A stretch of DNA of 64,000 nt from assembly GCF_002153425.1 (NCBI RefSeq), contig NZ_KZ119600.1, forward strand, positions 967,714 to 1,031,713, in the 5' to 3' direction. The notes under the pieces are model-generated. The model ran no database searches. It had not been told where the DNA came from and was given only the letters and a program-made list of their open reading frames with translations. Source of the DNA: Litchfieldia alkalitelluris (lineage in GTDB: Bacteria; Bacillota; Bacilli; Bacillales; Salisediminibacteriaceae). Below, piece by piece: positions 19,050 to 28,314 of the stretch (its first letter is position 1; every line of letters begins with the position of its first letter). The position numbers and the translations under genes are program-made.

Positions 19050-19664
19050 CTACGGATTACTTAGCTGAATCACAATATTATCTGCTTCATCAGTCACTAT
19101 GCCAATATTATAGGTGCCTAGCTCAGCTTGGATCTCAATAAACCCTTCTGCTAAACCCTCAACAAATTTTTCCCATAAAACTTCATTGTTCCTTTCCATA
19201 TAAAGTGCAACTTCACCTGTACCTACCTCAACAGTATAGGGGATAAGGAGTAATCCTTCACCTTCCACAGTGAAATCAGTGAGATGATAATCTCCCTTTA
19301 GTTTTCCAATAGATACTTGTAGGTTTCCGTTATGTACAACTCGTGATTCATTAATGACCATATTGTCAGCAAAAATAAAAACTACTGCAGTAAATCCAAT
19401 AATAATAAATCCAAATATTCCACCAATAATTAGGAGTCTTTTTGTGTCTATATCCTTGAAAATATAGGCGTTTAACCTATATACAACCCTAAATAGTATT
19501 GGAAAAACAATGGCGAAAACTAGAATTGGAACAAGGTCCAATGTTAAGACAGTGACAGAGACAAGAAACACGAAGTAGATGACGATAAAAAACCAGTATG
19601 CTGCTAATAAAAACTTGTTATTTCGTTCGGGTTTCCCAAATATAAATTCTATCGCTTTTTTCAT
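19050..19664 (-). CDS. hypothetical membrane protein
   Basis: A 204-residue protein. Three hydrophobic helices cover about residues 18-42, 43-62 and 77-102; a C-terminal region of about 100 residues with alternating beta pattern would face outside. The ATG at 19664 is preferred over the TTG one codon upstream because AGGGGG lies 9 bases before it. It converges on the xylanase gene and is divergent from the sugar symporter. No motif or family recognised. Confidence 0.6.
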   Translation of the reverse strand: MKKAIEFIFGKPERNNKFLLAAYWFFIVIYFVFLVSVTVLTLDLVPILVFAIVFPILFRVVYRLNAYIFKDIDTKRLLIIGGIFGFIIIGFTAVVFIFADNMVINESRVVHNGNLQVSIGKLKGDYHLTDFTVEGEGLLLIPYTVEVGTGEVALYMERNNEVLWEKFVEGLAEGFIEIQAELGTYNIGIVTDEADNIVIQLSNP

Positions 19665-19890
19665 CAAATAATTCCCCCTTCACACCAATATATGCAGAAC
19701 AATAGTAGCACATTTGTTTAAAAGATTTAATAAATTTGATTTGTCGAAAAAGGTCACAATTTCGAGGTAAAACACCACTATCTTTGCCACATGTTCACCA
19801 TTCATAGTTTCCTAAAAATATTTGTGATAGATTTAAAAAGTATTTTTAAATAAAAAAATGTTTTTGGAATGGAAGAGTTCTTTTTGAAAG

Positions 19891-19924
19891 CCCTTTATGT
19901 AAGCCCTTTATGTAAGCTTTTACA
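19891..19924 (+). promoter_or_regulatory. cre-like operator and 13-bp direct repeat upstream of the GPH symporter
   Basis: CCCTTTATGTAAG occurs twice in tandem (19891-19916). It runs into TGTAAGCTTTTACA (19911-19924), which matches the CcpA consensus TGWAANCGNTNWCA at all defined positions but one, the central G. It lies about 50 bases before the symporter start. The rest of the gap 19665-19974 is AT-rich with no clear -35/-10 pair. Confidence 0.45.
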
Positions 19925-19974
19925 AGGGGAAAAAACCCTCCCATTCAACTTTAATATCAAGGAGATGACGAATT

Positions 19975-21339
19975 GTGAATAGTGCAACAGGACAACCGAA
20001 TGCCAAGATCGGCATGCGAGAAAAAATCGGTTATGCATCAGGAGATTTAGCGAGCAATTTAATCTATCAGACAACTTCCATATACCTGCTTTTCTTTTAT
20101 ACGAATATATATGGTATTTCACCAGGGGCAGCAGCAACGATGTTTTTAGTTGTTCGTTTGATTGACGCCATTACGGATCCAATGGTAGGGTCTTTAGTCG
20201 ACAAGACTAACACGCGATTTGGTAGGTTTAGACCGTATTTGTTAGCGTGGTCCATTCCATTTGCGGGACTAGCCATTCTTTGTTTTACCACACCTGATTT
20301 TACAGAAGGTGGAAAACTCATCTATGCGTATGTGACGTATGTTGGTCTTTCCATTGTGTATACATTTGTAAACGTACCATACGCAGCTTTAACACCAGCC
20401 ATTACTGCGGATAAAAATGAAATCGTTAGCTTAACGTCAGTAAGAATGCTTTTTGCAAATATGGGTGGAATGATCGTTGCTTATTTCATTCCGTTTCTAT
20501 CAAACTATTTCGGTGAATTTGCTAGTCCGACTAGAAGCTGGCAACTGACGATGGGTGTTATCGGTATTGTAGGTGCATTATTATTACTTTTCTGTTTCTT
20601 CAGCACGAAGGAACGTGTGAAGCCAGTTAATAATAAAGAGAAGAATAAGTTCTCAGATATATTCGAGCAGTTTAGAAAAAATCGTCCACTTGTTGTTTTA
20701 AGTATTTTCTTTGTTCTAATCTTTGGAGTGAACTCTATCAGTAACTCCATTGGTGTTTACTTTGTCACTTATAATATGGGACGCGCAGACCTTGTTGGAT
20801 TGTATACGCTATTAGGTTCCTTACCAGCGTTTTTATGTATCCCATTAATTCCTATCCTAAATAAAAAACTTGGGAAGAAAAAGTTACTCAACATATCGCT
20901 TGTTCTAAGTATTATGGGGACATTGTCGTTATTATTAATTCCACCGAGTATGGTAGAACTTATTCTTGCAACACGTGTTCTAACAGCAATCGGTACATTA
21001 ACAGCTGGTGCATTCATGTGGGCATTAATTCCTGAAACAGTGGAATATGGGGAATACGTAACTGGAAAACGCTTAAGCGGTTTAATTTATTCCATGATCG
21101 GTTTCTTCTTCAAGCTTGGTATGGCTCTAGGAGGTGCAGTTCCAGGATTTATCCTGGCTCAGTTCGGATTCGTTGCGAACGTAGAACAAACGTCTACTGC
21201 TTTACTAGGTATTTTGATTGCAACAGCAGTCGTACCAGCAGCGATATTAATTTTTGCATTGATTGATATTAACTTATACAGCATAGATGATAAGAAGCAT
21301 GAGCAAATTAAAGCAGCTTTAAGAGAAAGAGTAGCATAG
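19975..21339 (+). CDS. GPH-family (glycoside-pentoside-hexuronide:cation) symporter
   Basis: A 454-residue transporter with 12 predicted membrane segments and the MelB/XynP pattern: EKIGYASGDLASNLIYQTTS at the start, then DAITDPMVGSLVDKTNTRFGRFRPYLL, the conserved loop with the cation-site Asp residues, and VEYGEYVTGKRLSGLIYS in the second half. It would import oligosaccharides, most likely xylosides given the xylanase upstream, with Na+ or H+. GTG start, with AAGGAGATG upstream. Probably a single-gene transcript, since terminators follow. Confidence 0.88.
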   Translation: MNSATGQPNAKIGMREKIGYASGDLASNLIYQTTSIYLLFFYTNIYGISPGAAATMFLVVRLIDAITDPMVGSLVDKTNTRFGRFRPYLLAWSIPFAGLAILCFTTPDFTEGGKLIYAYVTYVGLSIVYTFVNVPYAALTPAITADKNEIVSLTSVRMLFANMGGMIVAYFIPFLSNYFGEFASPTRSWQLTMGVIGIVGALLLLFCFFSTKERVKPVNNKEKNKFSDIFEQFRKNRPLVVLSIFFVLIFGVNSISNSIGVYFVTYNMGRADLVGLYTLLGSLPAFLCIPLIPILNKKLGKKKLLNISLVLSIMGTLSLLLIPPSMVELILATRVLTAIGTLTAGAFMWALIPETVEYGEYVTGKRLSGLIYSMIGFFFKLGMALGGAVPGFILAQFGFVANVEQTSTALLGILIATAVVPAAILIFALIDINLYSIDDKKHEQIKAALRERVA

Positions 21340-21508
21340 CTTTCAAGAAAAAAGAAGGATTAGGTTGAGACTAACGGGTTTACTTGTTTGTGAGGTGCAA
21401 AATGTCAAAACACAGACGAGTTCACACGTTTCAAAAACACAGACGAGTTCACATGTTAAGTCACACATCTTTCGCAACTAAGTTCACAGTATCATTCACA
21501 TATTACAG

Positions 21509-21545
21509 TGGCACGAAGAATTTCAATCTTCGTGCCATTGTTTTT
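21509..21545 (+). terminator. terminator downstream of the symporter
   Basis: TGGCACGAAGA and TCTTCGTGCCA form an 11-bp perfect stem with a 7-base loop, followed by TTGTTTTT. Just before it, CACAGACGAGTTCACA occurs twice (about 21412 and 21439). Confidence 0.8.
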
Positions 21546-21665
21546 ATGTTTGCTTATTTCACTAACCGTTTGTTGAAGGAAATCGGGTTTTCTTGGGGGA
21601 GCTATTAAATAAAAATGGCGTATCGTCAAGTTCATGTATTCCTATCCTTACCCGTGAAATATAAT

Positions 21666-21684
21666 AAACGGAGAATTTCCGTTT
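21666..21684. repeat. short palindrome of the CGGAGAATTTCCG type
   Basis: AAACGGA and TCCGTTT around GAATT. Related CGGAATTTCTCCG and GGGAATTTCTCCGG motifs occur at about 21790 and 21840, so the gap 21546-21889 is a nest of small hairpins. Confidence 0.5.
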
Positions 21685-21716
21685 AAAATCAAAATTAGTA
21701 TAATTTTGTGGTAAAT

Positions 21717-21760
21717 AAGGGGAGTTTTTCCGCCTAAGCAAAGAAAATTCCCCCTTTTTT
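21717..21760. terminator. terminator-like hairpin in the convergent gap
   Basis: AAGGGGAGTTTTTC pairs imperfectly with GAAAATTCCCCCTT, ending in TTTTTT on the plus strand. It separates the symporter from the DUF3221 lipoprotein gene. Confidence 0.55.
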
Positions 21761-21889
21761 AATAGATACGAGTCAGTAAGCGGAATTTCTCCGTCTATTT
21801 AGACTATTTTCCATGCTTTTTTTAAAATAAAGGGAATTTCTCCGGTAAATTTTTCAATTGATAAATTTCGTTATGACCCTACCTTTTTT

Positions 21890-22252
21890 TCACTTAATGA
21901 TAAACTTATCTATCGTTTCTTTGGCATCTCCTATGGAATACGTGGTAAAAGTGACCTCGATGCCTTGCTCCACTTCATTATTATCAACTTGCCTTTTGGC
22001 GTCTTCAGATAGACGGTAAATGACGTCATTACCATTTACTGTGATGATAACTTCATCTTCTTCCTCCGCACTTACAAAGGTCCCGTTAACTTCAGGTGCA
22101 TCTTCTCCAGCTAACATAATTCCACTGATATCCCCTTTATTACCAACTTCAAGCTCTTGTCCAACCTGCTCTTCAGTAGATCCACATGCGCTAACTAATA
22201 TCACGGAAAAGATAGTGCCCAACACAACTATTACCCACTTTAAACGTATCAT
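21890..22252 (-). CDS. DUF3221-type lipoprotein
   Basis: A 120-residue lipoprotein. The N-terminus has a basic start, a hydrophobic core and the lipobox LVSAC with Cys23. The mature part has an acidic linker and a small beta domain (GTFVSAEEEDEVIITVNGNDVIYRL), like the DUF3221 family of bacilli, which has no known biochemical function. It is divergent from an ECF sigma gene. An ECF-type promoter on its own strand suggests it belongs to that sigma factor's regulon, perhaps in envelope stress. Confidence 0.7.
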   Translation of the reverse strand: MIRLKWVIVVLGTIFSVILVSACGSTEEQVGQELEVGNKGDISGIMLAGEDAPEVNGTFVSAEEEDEVIITVNGNDVIYRLSEDAKRQVDNNEVEQGIEVTFTTYSIGDAKETIDKFIIK

Positions 22253-22285
22253 GGTAAATCACCCCTTCATTTGTTGTACCTTATA

Positions 22286-22311
22286 GTCGGAAAAAAGATA
22301 AAAAAGTTACA
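22286..22311 (-). promoter_or_regulatory. ECF-type promoter for the DUF3221 lipoprotein
   Basis: On the minus strand, TGTAAC (22311-22306), a 16-base T-rich spacer, and CGAC (22289-22286). This is close to the SigX-class pattern TGTAAC-N16/17-CGAC known from B. subtilis. It ends about 35 bases before the lipoprotein start. Confidence 0.6.
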
Positions 22312-22382
22312 TACCAAGTGTGATAAATTTAATACAAGCCATGGAACGTTGGTATAAGAATTAGATAAATTTTTTATAGATG

Positions 22383-22409
22383 TGTAACTTTCTAACTGAC
22401 TACTTCGTC
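22383..22409 (+). promoter_or_regulatory. ECF-type autoregulatory promoter of the sigma operon
   Basis: TGTAAC (22383-22388), a 17-base spacer, then CGTC (22406-22409), 37 bases before the sigma start codon. The -35 is identical to that of the divergent lipoprotein promoter. Confidence 0.6.
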
Positions 22410-22446
22410 TGAATGTCAGCTATTTAAATAAAGGGGAGGTGCCGGT

Positions 22447-22974
22447 TTGTCTTATGGAAAGAAGCAAGAGATAGAAACATGGTTTGAAGAGTACAGTGAT
22501 CCCATTTTTAAATATATTTGTATGATGACGCGGGATTACCAACAAGCGGAAGATTTAACGCAAGAAACGTTTATCAAGGCTTATAGAAGCATGGATTCCT
22601 TTGAAAGGAACGCATCGGAGAAAACGTGGCTATTCAGAATTGCCCATAATGTAACCATTGATTATTTGCGAAAACAACGGCCACTCCAACTTTTCGAAAG
22701 TTTTCTCAGCAACAAGAAAGACGGAAACCCACTCCCTGAAGATGTGATCAATATGAAAGAAAGCTATCGTGAAGTATATCAGGCAATTGGTAGTCTGAAA
22801 AATTCATATAAAGAGGTCATTATTTTAAGAAAAATAAAGGGGTTTTCCATAGAAGAAACAAGTCAAATATTAAATTGGAGTGAAACAAAGGTGAAGGTTA
22901 CGCTACACCGAGCCATGCCGATATTGAGGAAGCAGCTTGAAAAGGAGGGGTTCTTGTATGAAAAAACGACATGA
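22447..22974 (+). CDS. ECF RNA polymerase sigma factor
   Basis: 175 residues, normal length for an ECF sigma. Region 2 holds DYQQAEDLTQETFIKAY and the -10 recognition part WLFRIAHNVTIDYLRKQRP. Region 4 holds SYKEVIILRKIKGFSIEETS followed by the helix WSETKVKVTLHRAMPILR. TTG start, chosen because GGGGAGG lies 7 bases upstream. The anti-sigma gene starts 17 bases before its end. An ECF-like promoter in front suggests positive autoregulation, as for SigX, SigW and SigM of B. subtilis. Confidence 0.88.
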   Translation: MSYGKKQEIETWFEEYSDPIFKYICMMTRDYQQAEDLTQETFIKAYRSMDSFERNASEKTWLFRIAHNVTIDYLRKQRPLQLFESFLSNKKDGNPLPEDVINMKESYREVYQAIGSLKNSYKEVIILRKIKGFSIEETSQILNWSETKVKVTLHRAMPILRKQLEKEGFLYEKTT

Positions 22975-24301
22975 AGATGAGTTGGATAAAGTACTTCATA
23001 CAATGGATGCAGAGAGTCATTGGAATGAGGACCATCGTCAGCAGTTGAAGAAGAACATACTCAACGATGTCGATAAGAAGCAAAGATCTCCTTTTTTCAA
23101 AGGGAAGCTGAATGTATCATACTTGTTGTCTCTGGGAGCGGTTGCTGTAATTACTTGGATATTGTTCGTTCCAATGCTTAGCGATTGGTGGAGGGACTCA
23201 GATGGATTAACTTCCCCAATTCCGACAGGGGAGGAAACGGAAACTGGTTTTGCTCCATTCATAACGGAAGAGGGCTTAGAGCTTATTCTCAAACAGGAGA
23301 ACGTGGATGAAGGGGAGGAACAGCAGTTCACTCTAAAGATAGAAAATAGTGGACCTAATTCCTATGAGTTCAATGAAGTTTTTCTGGAGAAAAAAATAGA
23401 TTGGGAATCTAATGAAAGTGAAAATGTTGAATTTAGCGATCGATCGATACAATTAGGGGAGTTGGATTTCCTAGATACAGGGGAAACGACAGCTATATCT
23501 TTCTCGATCCCAGAAGAATATGAAGTTGGCGAAAACTATGAGCTCATGTTCCATGCAAGAATGAGAGATAACGAAGCCCCACTAGATACTCTGTTTTTTC
23601 ATTTCGATTTGGACTCTGAGTTAATCACTCTCACCAAAAGCGAACTCGTAATCAATAACCGCTCGATGTCGCCATTAACGTATGGGGGAATAACCTTCAT
23701 CATTTTATCATTAATAGGCTGTTTTTTTATCAAATCAGCTAAAGGAAGAAGTGTATTCATGATCGCTTTAGGTCTGGCTTTGTTCCTTGGTTATGTTGCC
23801 AACCAGCAAATGGGAGACGCTGATGAGATGATTATAGAAGATATGTCCACTTACCCATACCAACAGCCTTTGAGGAATGTTGTTCACATTGAGTATCTAG
23901 ATAATAGGCATGCTATTGCTTTTTATGAATGGGGAGCTGGTACGTTAAGGTCTTTTGAAAATGTAACTTACAAAAAAGGAGTGTTTGGCTGGAAGGCAAA
24001 TGGAGGCACAGGTGGGCAAATAGTGGTAGATGATAAATTAGGTTGGTCCTTTAGTAACTTAGAACATCAGAATTTTTCCCAATATACTGATTTAATTAGT
24101 GGTGTTATTATGAGTCCTGATATCGTAGAGGTGCGTGTTACTTCTATAAATGAAAATGTATATACGGCGGATATCGTAGAGTTCAACGGCGGTCGATTCT
24201 GGTTCCTTGTAACTGATGGCGATGATGTATCATTTGCGACGAAAACTGGGCTGAACGAAGATGGGGAAGTCGTTGAAGAGCATCATTCGAGGGCGAACTA
24301 G
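22958..24301 (+). CDS. membrane anti-sigma factor (probable)
   Basis: About 447 residues. The first 45 residues are charged and cytoplasmic (sigma-binding position). A membrane helix follows at about 48-70 (YLLSLGAVAVITWILFVPML), then an extracytoplasmic domain, then two more hydrophobic segments near 245-285 and a C-terminal domain. The ATG at 22958 has AAGGAGGGG before it and overlaps the sigma gene by 17 bases, the usual sigma/anti-sigma coupling. The C-terminal part is longer than in typical RsiX/RsiW proteins. Assignment rests on position and topology. Confidence 0.7.
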   Translation: MKKRHEDELDKVLHTMDAESHWNEDHRQQLKKNILNDVDKKQRSPFFKGKLNVSYLLSLGAVAVITWILFVPMLSDWWRDSDGLTSPIPTGEETETGFAPFITEEGLELILKQENVDEGEEQQFTLKIENSGPNSYEFNEVFLEKKIDWESNESENVEFSDRSIQLGELDFLDTGETTAISFSIPEEYEVGENYELMFHARMRDNEAPLDTLFFHFDLDSELITLTKSELVINNRSMSPLTYGGITFIILSLIGCFFIKSAKGRSVFMIALGLALFLGYVANQQMGDADEMIIEDMSTYPYQQPLRNVVHIEYLDNRHAIAFYEWGAGTLRSFENVTYKKGVFGWKANGGTGGQIVVDDKLGWSFSNLEHQNFSQYTDLISGVIMSPDIVEVRVTSINENVYTADIVEFNGGRFWFLVTDGDDVSFATKTGLNEDGEVVEEHHSRAN

Positions 24302-24381
24302 TGGGGATTAAGGTCATTTGAGTGCTGCGTTTCATGTGAAGGTATCTGTCTTTTGTGGAAAAACTAGTTAGCTGTAGTAAT

Positions 24382-24755
24382 GCGATGCGGCCAGGAAATG
24401 GAGTGGTGGTGGAATCTAGTCCGCATTCTGTGAAAATGCGGACTAGAAATGTAGTTTGGTCTGAATTCTGGCCGCATTCTGTGAAAATGCGGACTAGAAA
24501 TAGAGTTTGGTCTGAATCCTGGCCGCATTCTGTGAAAATGCGGACTAGAAATGTAGTTTGGTCTGAATCTAGTCCGCATTCTGTGAAAATGCGGACTAGA
24601 AATGTAGTTTGGTTTGAATCTAGTCCGCATTCTGTGAAAATGCGGGCTAGAAATGTAGTTTGGTCTGAATCTAGTCCGCATTCTGTGAAAATGCGGACTA
24701 GAAATGTAGTTTGGTCTGAATTCTGGCCGCATTCTAAGAAAATACGGCCAGGATT
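24382..24755. repeat. tandem hairpin array 2: seven units of 51 bp
   Basis: CCGCATTCT recurs at 24421, 24472, 24523, 24574, 24625, 24676 and 24727, exactly 51 bases apart. Typical units hold CTAGTCCGCATT and AATGCGGACTAG, a 12-bp perfect stem around CTGTGAA; some units carry CTGGCCGC instead. The spacer is AAATGTAGTTTGGTCTGAAT. A degenerate half unit precedes. Open frames within it are artefacts of the repeat. It fills the convergent gap between the anti-sigma and cysK genes. Confidence 0.9.
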
Positions 24756-24781
24756 AATAAAGGCGAGGATTTTGCTAAGTG

Positions 24782-25735
24782 TTACTCGTCGTCTTCTTTA
24801 AACAATGGCGTAGACAAGTATCTTTCCCCTGTATCTGGAAGGATTGTAACGATTGTTTTTCCTTTATTTTCAGGGCGCTCAGCAATCACCTTAGCTGCAT
24901 AGATTGCTGCACCAGATGAGATACCCACTAGTAAACCTTCATCTTTTGCGATTTTACGAGCTTCATCAAAAGCAACTTCGTTTTCCACAGTGACTACTTC
25001 ATCAAAGATTTCTGTGTTCAATACGTCTGGTTCAAAACCAGGTCCAATACCTTGAAGCTTGTGAGGTCCTGGAGCGCCGCCACTTAATACAGCAGAATCA
25101 CTTGGCTCTACGGCGATAGCTTTGAAATTAGGATTACGTTCTTTCAATACCTCACTTACACCAGTGATCGTACCACCAGTTCCAATACCACTGATTAGAA
25201 TATCAACCTTCCCCTCCGTATCAGCCCAGATTTCCTCAGCAGTTGTCTTACGGTGTACTTCAGGGTTTGCAGGGTTTGCGAACTGCTGTGGCATGAAGGA
25301 GTTAGGAGTTGCTTCAGCTAGTTCAGTAGCTTTTGCAATTGCACCCTTCATTCCTTTAGGCCCTTCTGTTAAAACAAGCTTGGCACCTAGTGCTTTTAAT
25401 AGATTTCGGCGTTCCACACTCATTGTTTCAGGCATAACAAGGGTCAAATCATAGCCTTTTGCAGCGCTCACAAATGCTAAAGCTATTCCTGTATTACCAC
25501 TTGTTGGTTCAATGATTACTGTGTCTTCTTTGATTAGTCCTGCCTCTTCAGCTGCTGTGATCATAGCATTACCAATTCGGTCTTTTACACTTCCGAGTGG
25601 ATTGAAGTACTCAAGTTTTCCAAGGACTTCAGCACCTGTAGTGTCACTGACAGCATTTAGGCGTAAAAGTGGTGTTCTCCCGATTAGCTCTGTTAAATTC
25701 TTTGCAATGTTTGGTCTTTGTAATGGATTAGTCAT
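24782..25735 (-). CDS. cysK: cysteine synthase A (O-acetylserine sulfhydrylase)
   Basis: A 317-residue PLP enzyme that joins sulfide to O-acetylserine to give cysteine. The PLP lysine is Lys51 in [11 protein letters not shown]; the substrate loop [12 protein letters not shown], the phosphate-binding [13 protein letters not shown] and the late SSGAAIYAA are all intact. The start ATG follows AGGAGGAATATAA. It is the last gene of a sulfite reductase/siroheme/cysteine cluster, so it would use the sulfide made by that cluster. A hairpin array follows its stop. Confidence 0.95.
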   Translation of the reverse strand: MTNPLQRPNIAKNLTELIGRTPLLRLNAVSDTTGAEVLGKLEYFNPLGSVKDRIGNAMITAAEEAGLIKEDTVIIEPTSGNTGIALAFVSAAKGYDLTLVMPETMSVERRNLLKALGAKLVLTEGPKGMKGAIAKATELAEATPNSFMPQQFANPANPEVHRKTTAEEIWADTEGKVDILISGIGTGGTITGVSEVLKERNPNFKAIAVEPSDSAVLSGGAPGPHKLQGIGPGFEPDVLNTEIFDEVVTVENEVAFDEARKIAKDEGLLVGISSGAAIYAAKVIAERPENKGKTIVTILPDTGERYLSTPLFKEDDE

Positions 25736-25756
25736 TTATATTCCTCCTAAAATGAT

Positions 25757-26419
25757 TTATTTATGAACGATCCTTAAAGCGTCTTTGATTAATGTTTCTG
25801 CTTTAGAAAGATCATTTTTTCGATAGTATTCAAGAATGTCATCGTTTTCTACAACTGCCTTTAGCAGTTGCCTAACTTCCTTTGGGTTACCAGCTTCCTT
25901 GTAGGCTTCTTCTCGCAACTGCCCCAACCTTTGTAAAAATAAGGCGTATTCTTCTCCATAAATGGTAGATAGCTGCTCGCAAATTCTTTTTCCTAGCAAT
26001 GGACTCAAGCCAGAAGTGGTAACACCAATGTGCAATGGGCCTCGCTCTACTACTGCAGGGAAGTGAAAAGAGCTTAACTTCTGGTTGCTTGCAATGTTGA
26101 TTAAAGGAACAACATCCTTCACTTGCGCATGAACCCTTTCATTAACGGTGGTAGAGTTTGTTGCTGCAAGAACTAAATATGGTCTGTTAGAGCTAACCTC
26201 GCCCCTGCCTTTCTGTAAAAACTCAATTGTAAATCGATCTTCAGAGTAGGCAGTGTCAATGTAGTGAAATTGATCAAGGGATTCCGTTAGTGTAGTAGTG
26301 AGTGCAGGACTCATGACTGAAACCTTAGCACCACTGCGTAACAATGTTTCTATTCTTCTTTCAGCTACAGTGCCTCCACCAACTACGACGCAATGGCGTC
26401 CCGATAAATCTATCCCCAA
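25757..26419 (-). CDS. sirC: precorrin-2 dehydrogenase / sirohydrochlorin synthesis protein
   Basis: A 220-residue Rossmann protein with the NAD-binding HCVVVGGGTVAERRIETLL near the N-terminus and the conserved HIGVTTSGLSPLLGKRIC in the dimerisation domain, as in YlnF/SirC and the N-terminal half of CysG. It oxidises precorrin-2 to sirohydrochlorin. TTG start, overlapping the end of the chelatase gene by 10 bases; no better start is seen. It is part of the siroheme branch that supplies the cofactor for the sulfite reductase in the same operon. Confidence 0.9.
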   Translation of the reverse strand: MGIDLSGRHCVVVGGGTVAERRIETLLRSGAKVSVMSPALTTTLTESLDQFHYIDTAYSEDRFTIEFLQKGRGEVSSNRPYLVLAATNSTTVNERVHAQVKDVVPLINIASNQKLSSFHFPAVVERGPLHIGVTTSGLSPLLGKRICEQLSTIYGEEYALFLQRLGQLREEAYKEAGNPKEVRQLLKAVVENDDILEYYRKNDLSKAETLIKDALRIVHK

Positions 26420-27210
26420 TAACGTAGTAATACCTCTTCACCCCCAATTGTTTGATTTCGTGCTTCCACACCCATGACTGTTTCTTCGATCCACTTTGTA
26501 ATGGAAGGGTGGGGGAGGTACGTTTTTCCACTCCAACGATAGTCTATTCCCACTAGCTTCTTAGGAATAACATTCCTTGTGAAATACCCTTCGCTTAGAA
26601 AGACAGGAATGACGAGAAGGGAGCGGTTGTTTGGAACAGTCTTTGCTTTTTCACGTACCGTATCTGGTCTTAAAGTTCCATAAATTACATTAGAAAACTC
26701 AAATGTTTTTTTCAAAACAGAAGTCATTTCCCTTAACATGTCTTCCCATTTCTCCTGGAAGCCTTCATGGGCGCTGCCATGTGCCACAAGCATGACTACT
26801 TCGTTGGCAGGGTTCTCTGATAGGTGATTCACTCGTTCACTTAAAATGTCTAAAATAAGTGGGTGGTGATTCATTGGGTCACACCAGATGATGTCCACAT
26901 TATGTTTCATTCGTGGTAGCTCTGTTTGAATCCTGCTTGTAGGAATGATTCCAAGGGAATATTGTATTTCTTCCAAATGGGTGCTGCCAGAACTGATGAA
27001 TAATGGGACAGCAATGATTCTTTTAATACCTTGACTCACGAGATGGTCAACAGCTTCTGGGATACTTTTTCCTTCAACAAGTTCTAAGTATCCAATGGTG
27101 ATGGGATAGCTGATATTTACTTTTTCTATCGTGTCTTCAATAAGGTTCACCCAGGTTATATCCCTTGATCCATGGGCTATTACTAACACTCCAGTTTTCA
27201 TTGTGGACAT
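26410..27210 (-). CDS. sirB: sirohydrochlorin ferrochelatase (CbiX/SirB family)
   Basis: 266 residues in two similar halves. Each half carries a metal-site His in the pattern VIAHGSRD and LVAHGSAHEG. IAVPLFISSGSTHLEEI and VIPVFLSEGYFTRNVIP are the paired conserved strands. This is the long-form CbiX/SirB that inserts Fe2+ into sirohydrochlorin to make siroheme. It lies between the methyltransferase and dehydrogenase of the same pathway, 15 bases after cobA. Confidence 0.9.
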   Translation of the reverse strand: MSTMKTGVLVIAHGSRDITWVNLIEDTIEKVNISYPITIGYLELVEGKSIPEAVDHLVSQGIKRIIAVPLFISSGSTHLEEIQYSLGIIPTSRIQTELPRMKHNVDIIWCDPMNHHPLILDILSERVNHLSENPANEVVMLVAHGSAHEGFQEKWEDMLREMTSVLKKTFEFSNVIYGTLRPDTVREKAKTVPNNRSLLVIPVFLSEGYFTRNVIPKKLVGIDYRWSGKTYLPHPSITKWIEETVMGVEARNQTIGGEEVLLRYWG

Positions 27211-27225
27211 AGGCTTCCCATCCTT

Positions 27226-28020
27226 TTATAGATTGATAGCTTCACGTAAAAGGACATCACGACTGTTTTCCTCTTCAAACCACGCCAGTTTTCCCCGTAG
27301 TTTCACCACTTCACCTACGACTATGATGGCAGGAGACTGGAATTGATGCTGTTCCACTAAATCTACAATGTTATGGAGTTCGCCTACTAGCGTTTCTTGT
27401 CTTTCATATGTTCCCCAACGAACCAATGCAACAGGGGTAGTAGGGTCTTTCCCGTTTAGTAGTAATTGGCTTTGTATCGTGCCAATGTTTTTCACTCCCA
27501 TATAAAAGACAAGGGTATCGACAGCTGTTGCTAGTTCCTTCCAGTTAATATTGTCCCCGTCGTGATCCTTTCGCTTTTGCCCAGCAATAATGGCAAAGGA
27601 TGAACTGTAATCACGGTGGGTGAGGGGAATACCTGCGTAAGCTGGAGCAGCAATGCCTGATGTGATTCCAGGTACGATTTCATAGGGAACTCCATTGTCT
27701 AAACAGTGTTCAGCTTCCTCGCCAACTCGGCCAAAAATACCAGGGTCACCGCCTTTAAGCCTTACTACTGTTTTCCCTTCCTTTGCGTGCTCAACTATAA
27801 TTTCATTGATGCTTTCTTGAGAGATGGAAGGGTAATGAGGGGTTTTCCCACAATAGATTCGGTTTGCATTTTTATCTGCATAGTTTAATAGTTCTTTGTT
27901 AATAAGGCGGTCATATACAATAACCTCAGCGGCTGCCAAAGCTTCAGCCCCTTTGACAGTTATAAGCTTTGGATCACCGGGACCAGCTCCTACAAAAAAT
28001 ACTTTTCCTACTCTTTTCAT
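27226..28020 (-). CDS. cobA: uroporphyrinogen-III C-methyltransferase
   Basis: A 264-residue tetrapyrrole methylase. It opens with KVFFVGAGPGDPKLITVKG, and has VIVYDRLIN, the KGGDPGIFGRVGEE motif and VPGITSGIAAPAYAGIPLTH, all hallmarks of SUMT. It transfers two methyl groups from SAM to uroporphyrinogen III to form precorrin-2, the first step towards siroheme. The symbol cobA is used; sumT, sirA or nasF would be equivalent. The start ATG follows AGAGGGGCTG. Same operon as sirB and sirC. Confidence 0.93.
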   Translation of the reverse strand: MKRVGKVFFVGAGPGDPKLITVKGAEALAAAEVIVYDRLINKELLNYADKNANRIYCGKTPHYPSISQESINEIIVEHAKEGKTVVRLKGGDPGIFGRVGEEAEHCLDNGVPYEIVPGITSGIAAPAYAGIPLTHRDYSSSFAIIAGQKRKDHDGDNINWKELATAVDTLVFYMGVKNIGTIQSQLLLNGKDPTTPVALVRWGTYERQETLVGELHNIVDLVEQHQFQSPAIIVVGEVVKLRGKLAWFEEENSRDVLLREAINL

Positions 28021-28048
28021 GTGTATCAGCCCCTCTTCCCTAGTGTTT

Positions 28049-28264
28049 TTACGTAATCACTTCATTTTCAATAACAAATCCTGCACCAGCACTCGTTCTT
28101 TTCTTTTCCGTTAAAGTTAGTTCTTCGATAGATGGTTTCTTTAAATAATTTGCTTCAATTTCAACCTCAGCCCGTGCAAAAGCTTTCTCATCATCTTTTG
28201 CCACAACGACAACGGATACTTTTTTGTTCTCGTTAATTACTGCTTCAAATTTGTATAATTGCAT
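28049..28264 (-). CDS. DUF3906-family small protein
   Basis: A 71-residue protein: MQLYKFEAVINENKKVSVVV, then DDEKAFARAEVEIEANYLKK. It has the look of a small alpha/beta subunit. DUF3906 proteins sit beside siroheme and sulfite reductase genes in bacilli, as here; their function is unknown. The ribosome-binding site is weak, and the gene follows the broken sulfite reductase by about 50 bases. Family call from pattern and context. Confidence 0.65.
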   Translation of the reverse strand: MQLYKFEAVINENKKVSVVVVAKDDEKAFARAEVEIEANYLKKPSIEELTLTEKKRTSAGAGFVIENEVIT

Positions 28265-28314
28265 TTTTCAGCGTCCAATCTTGTTCATATTTTCAGGTAA
28301 GACATATAAAACTA

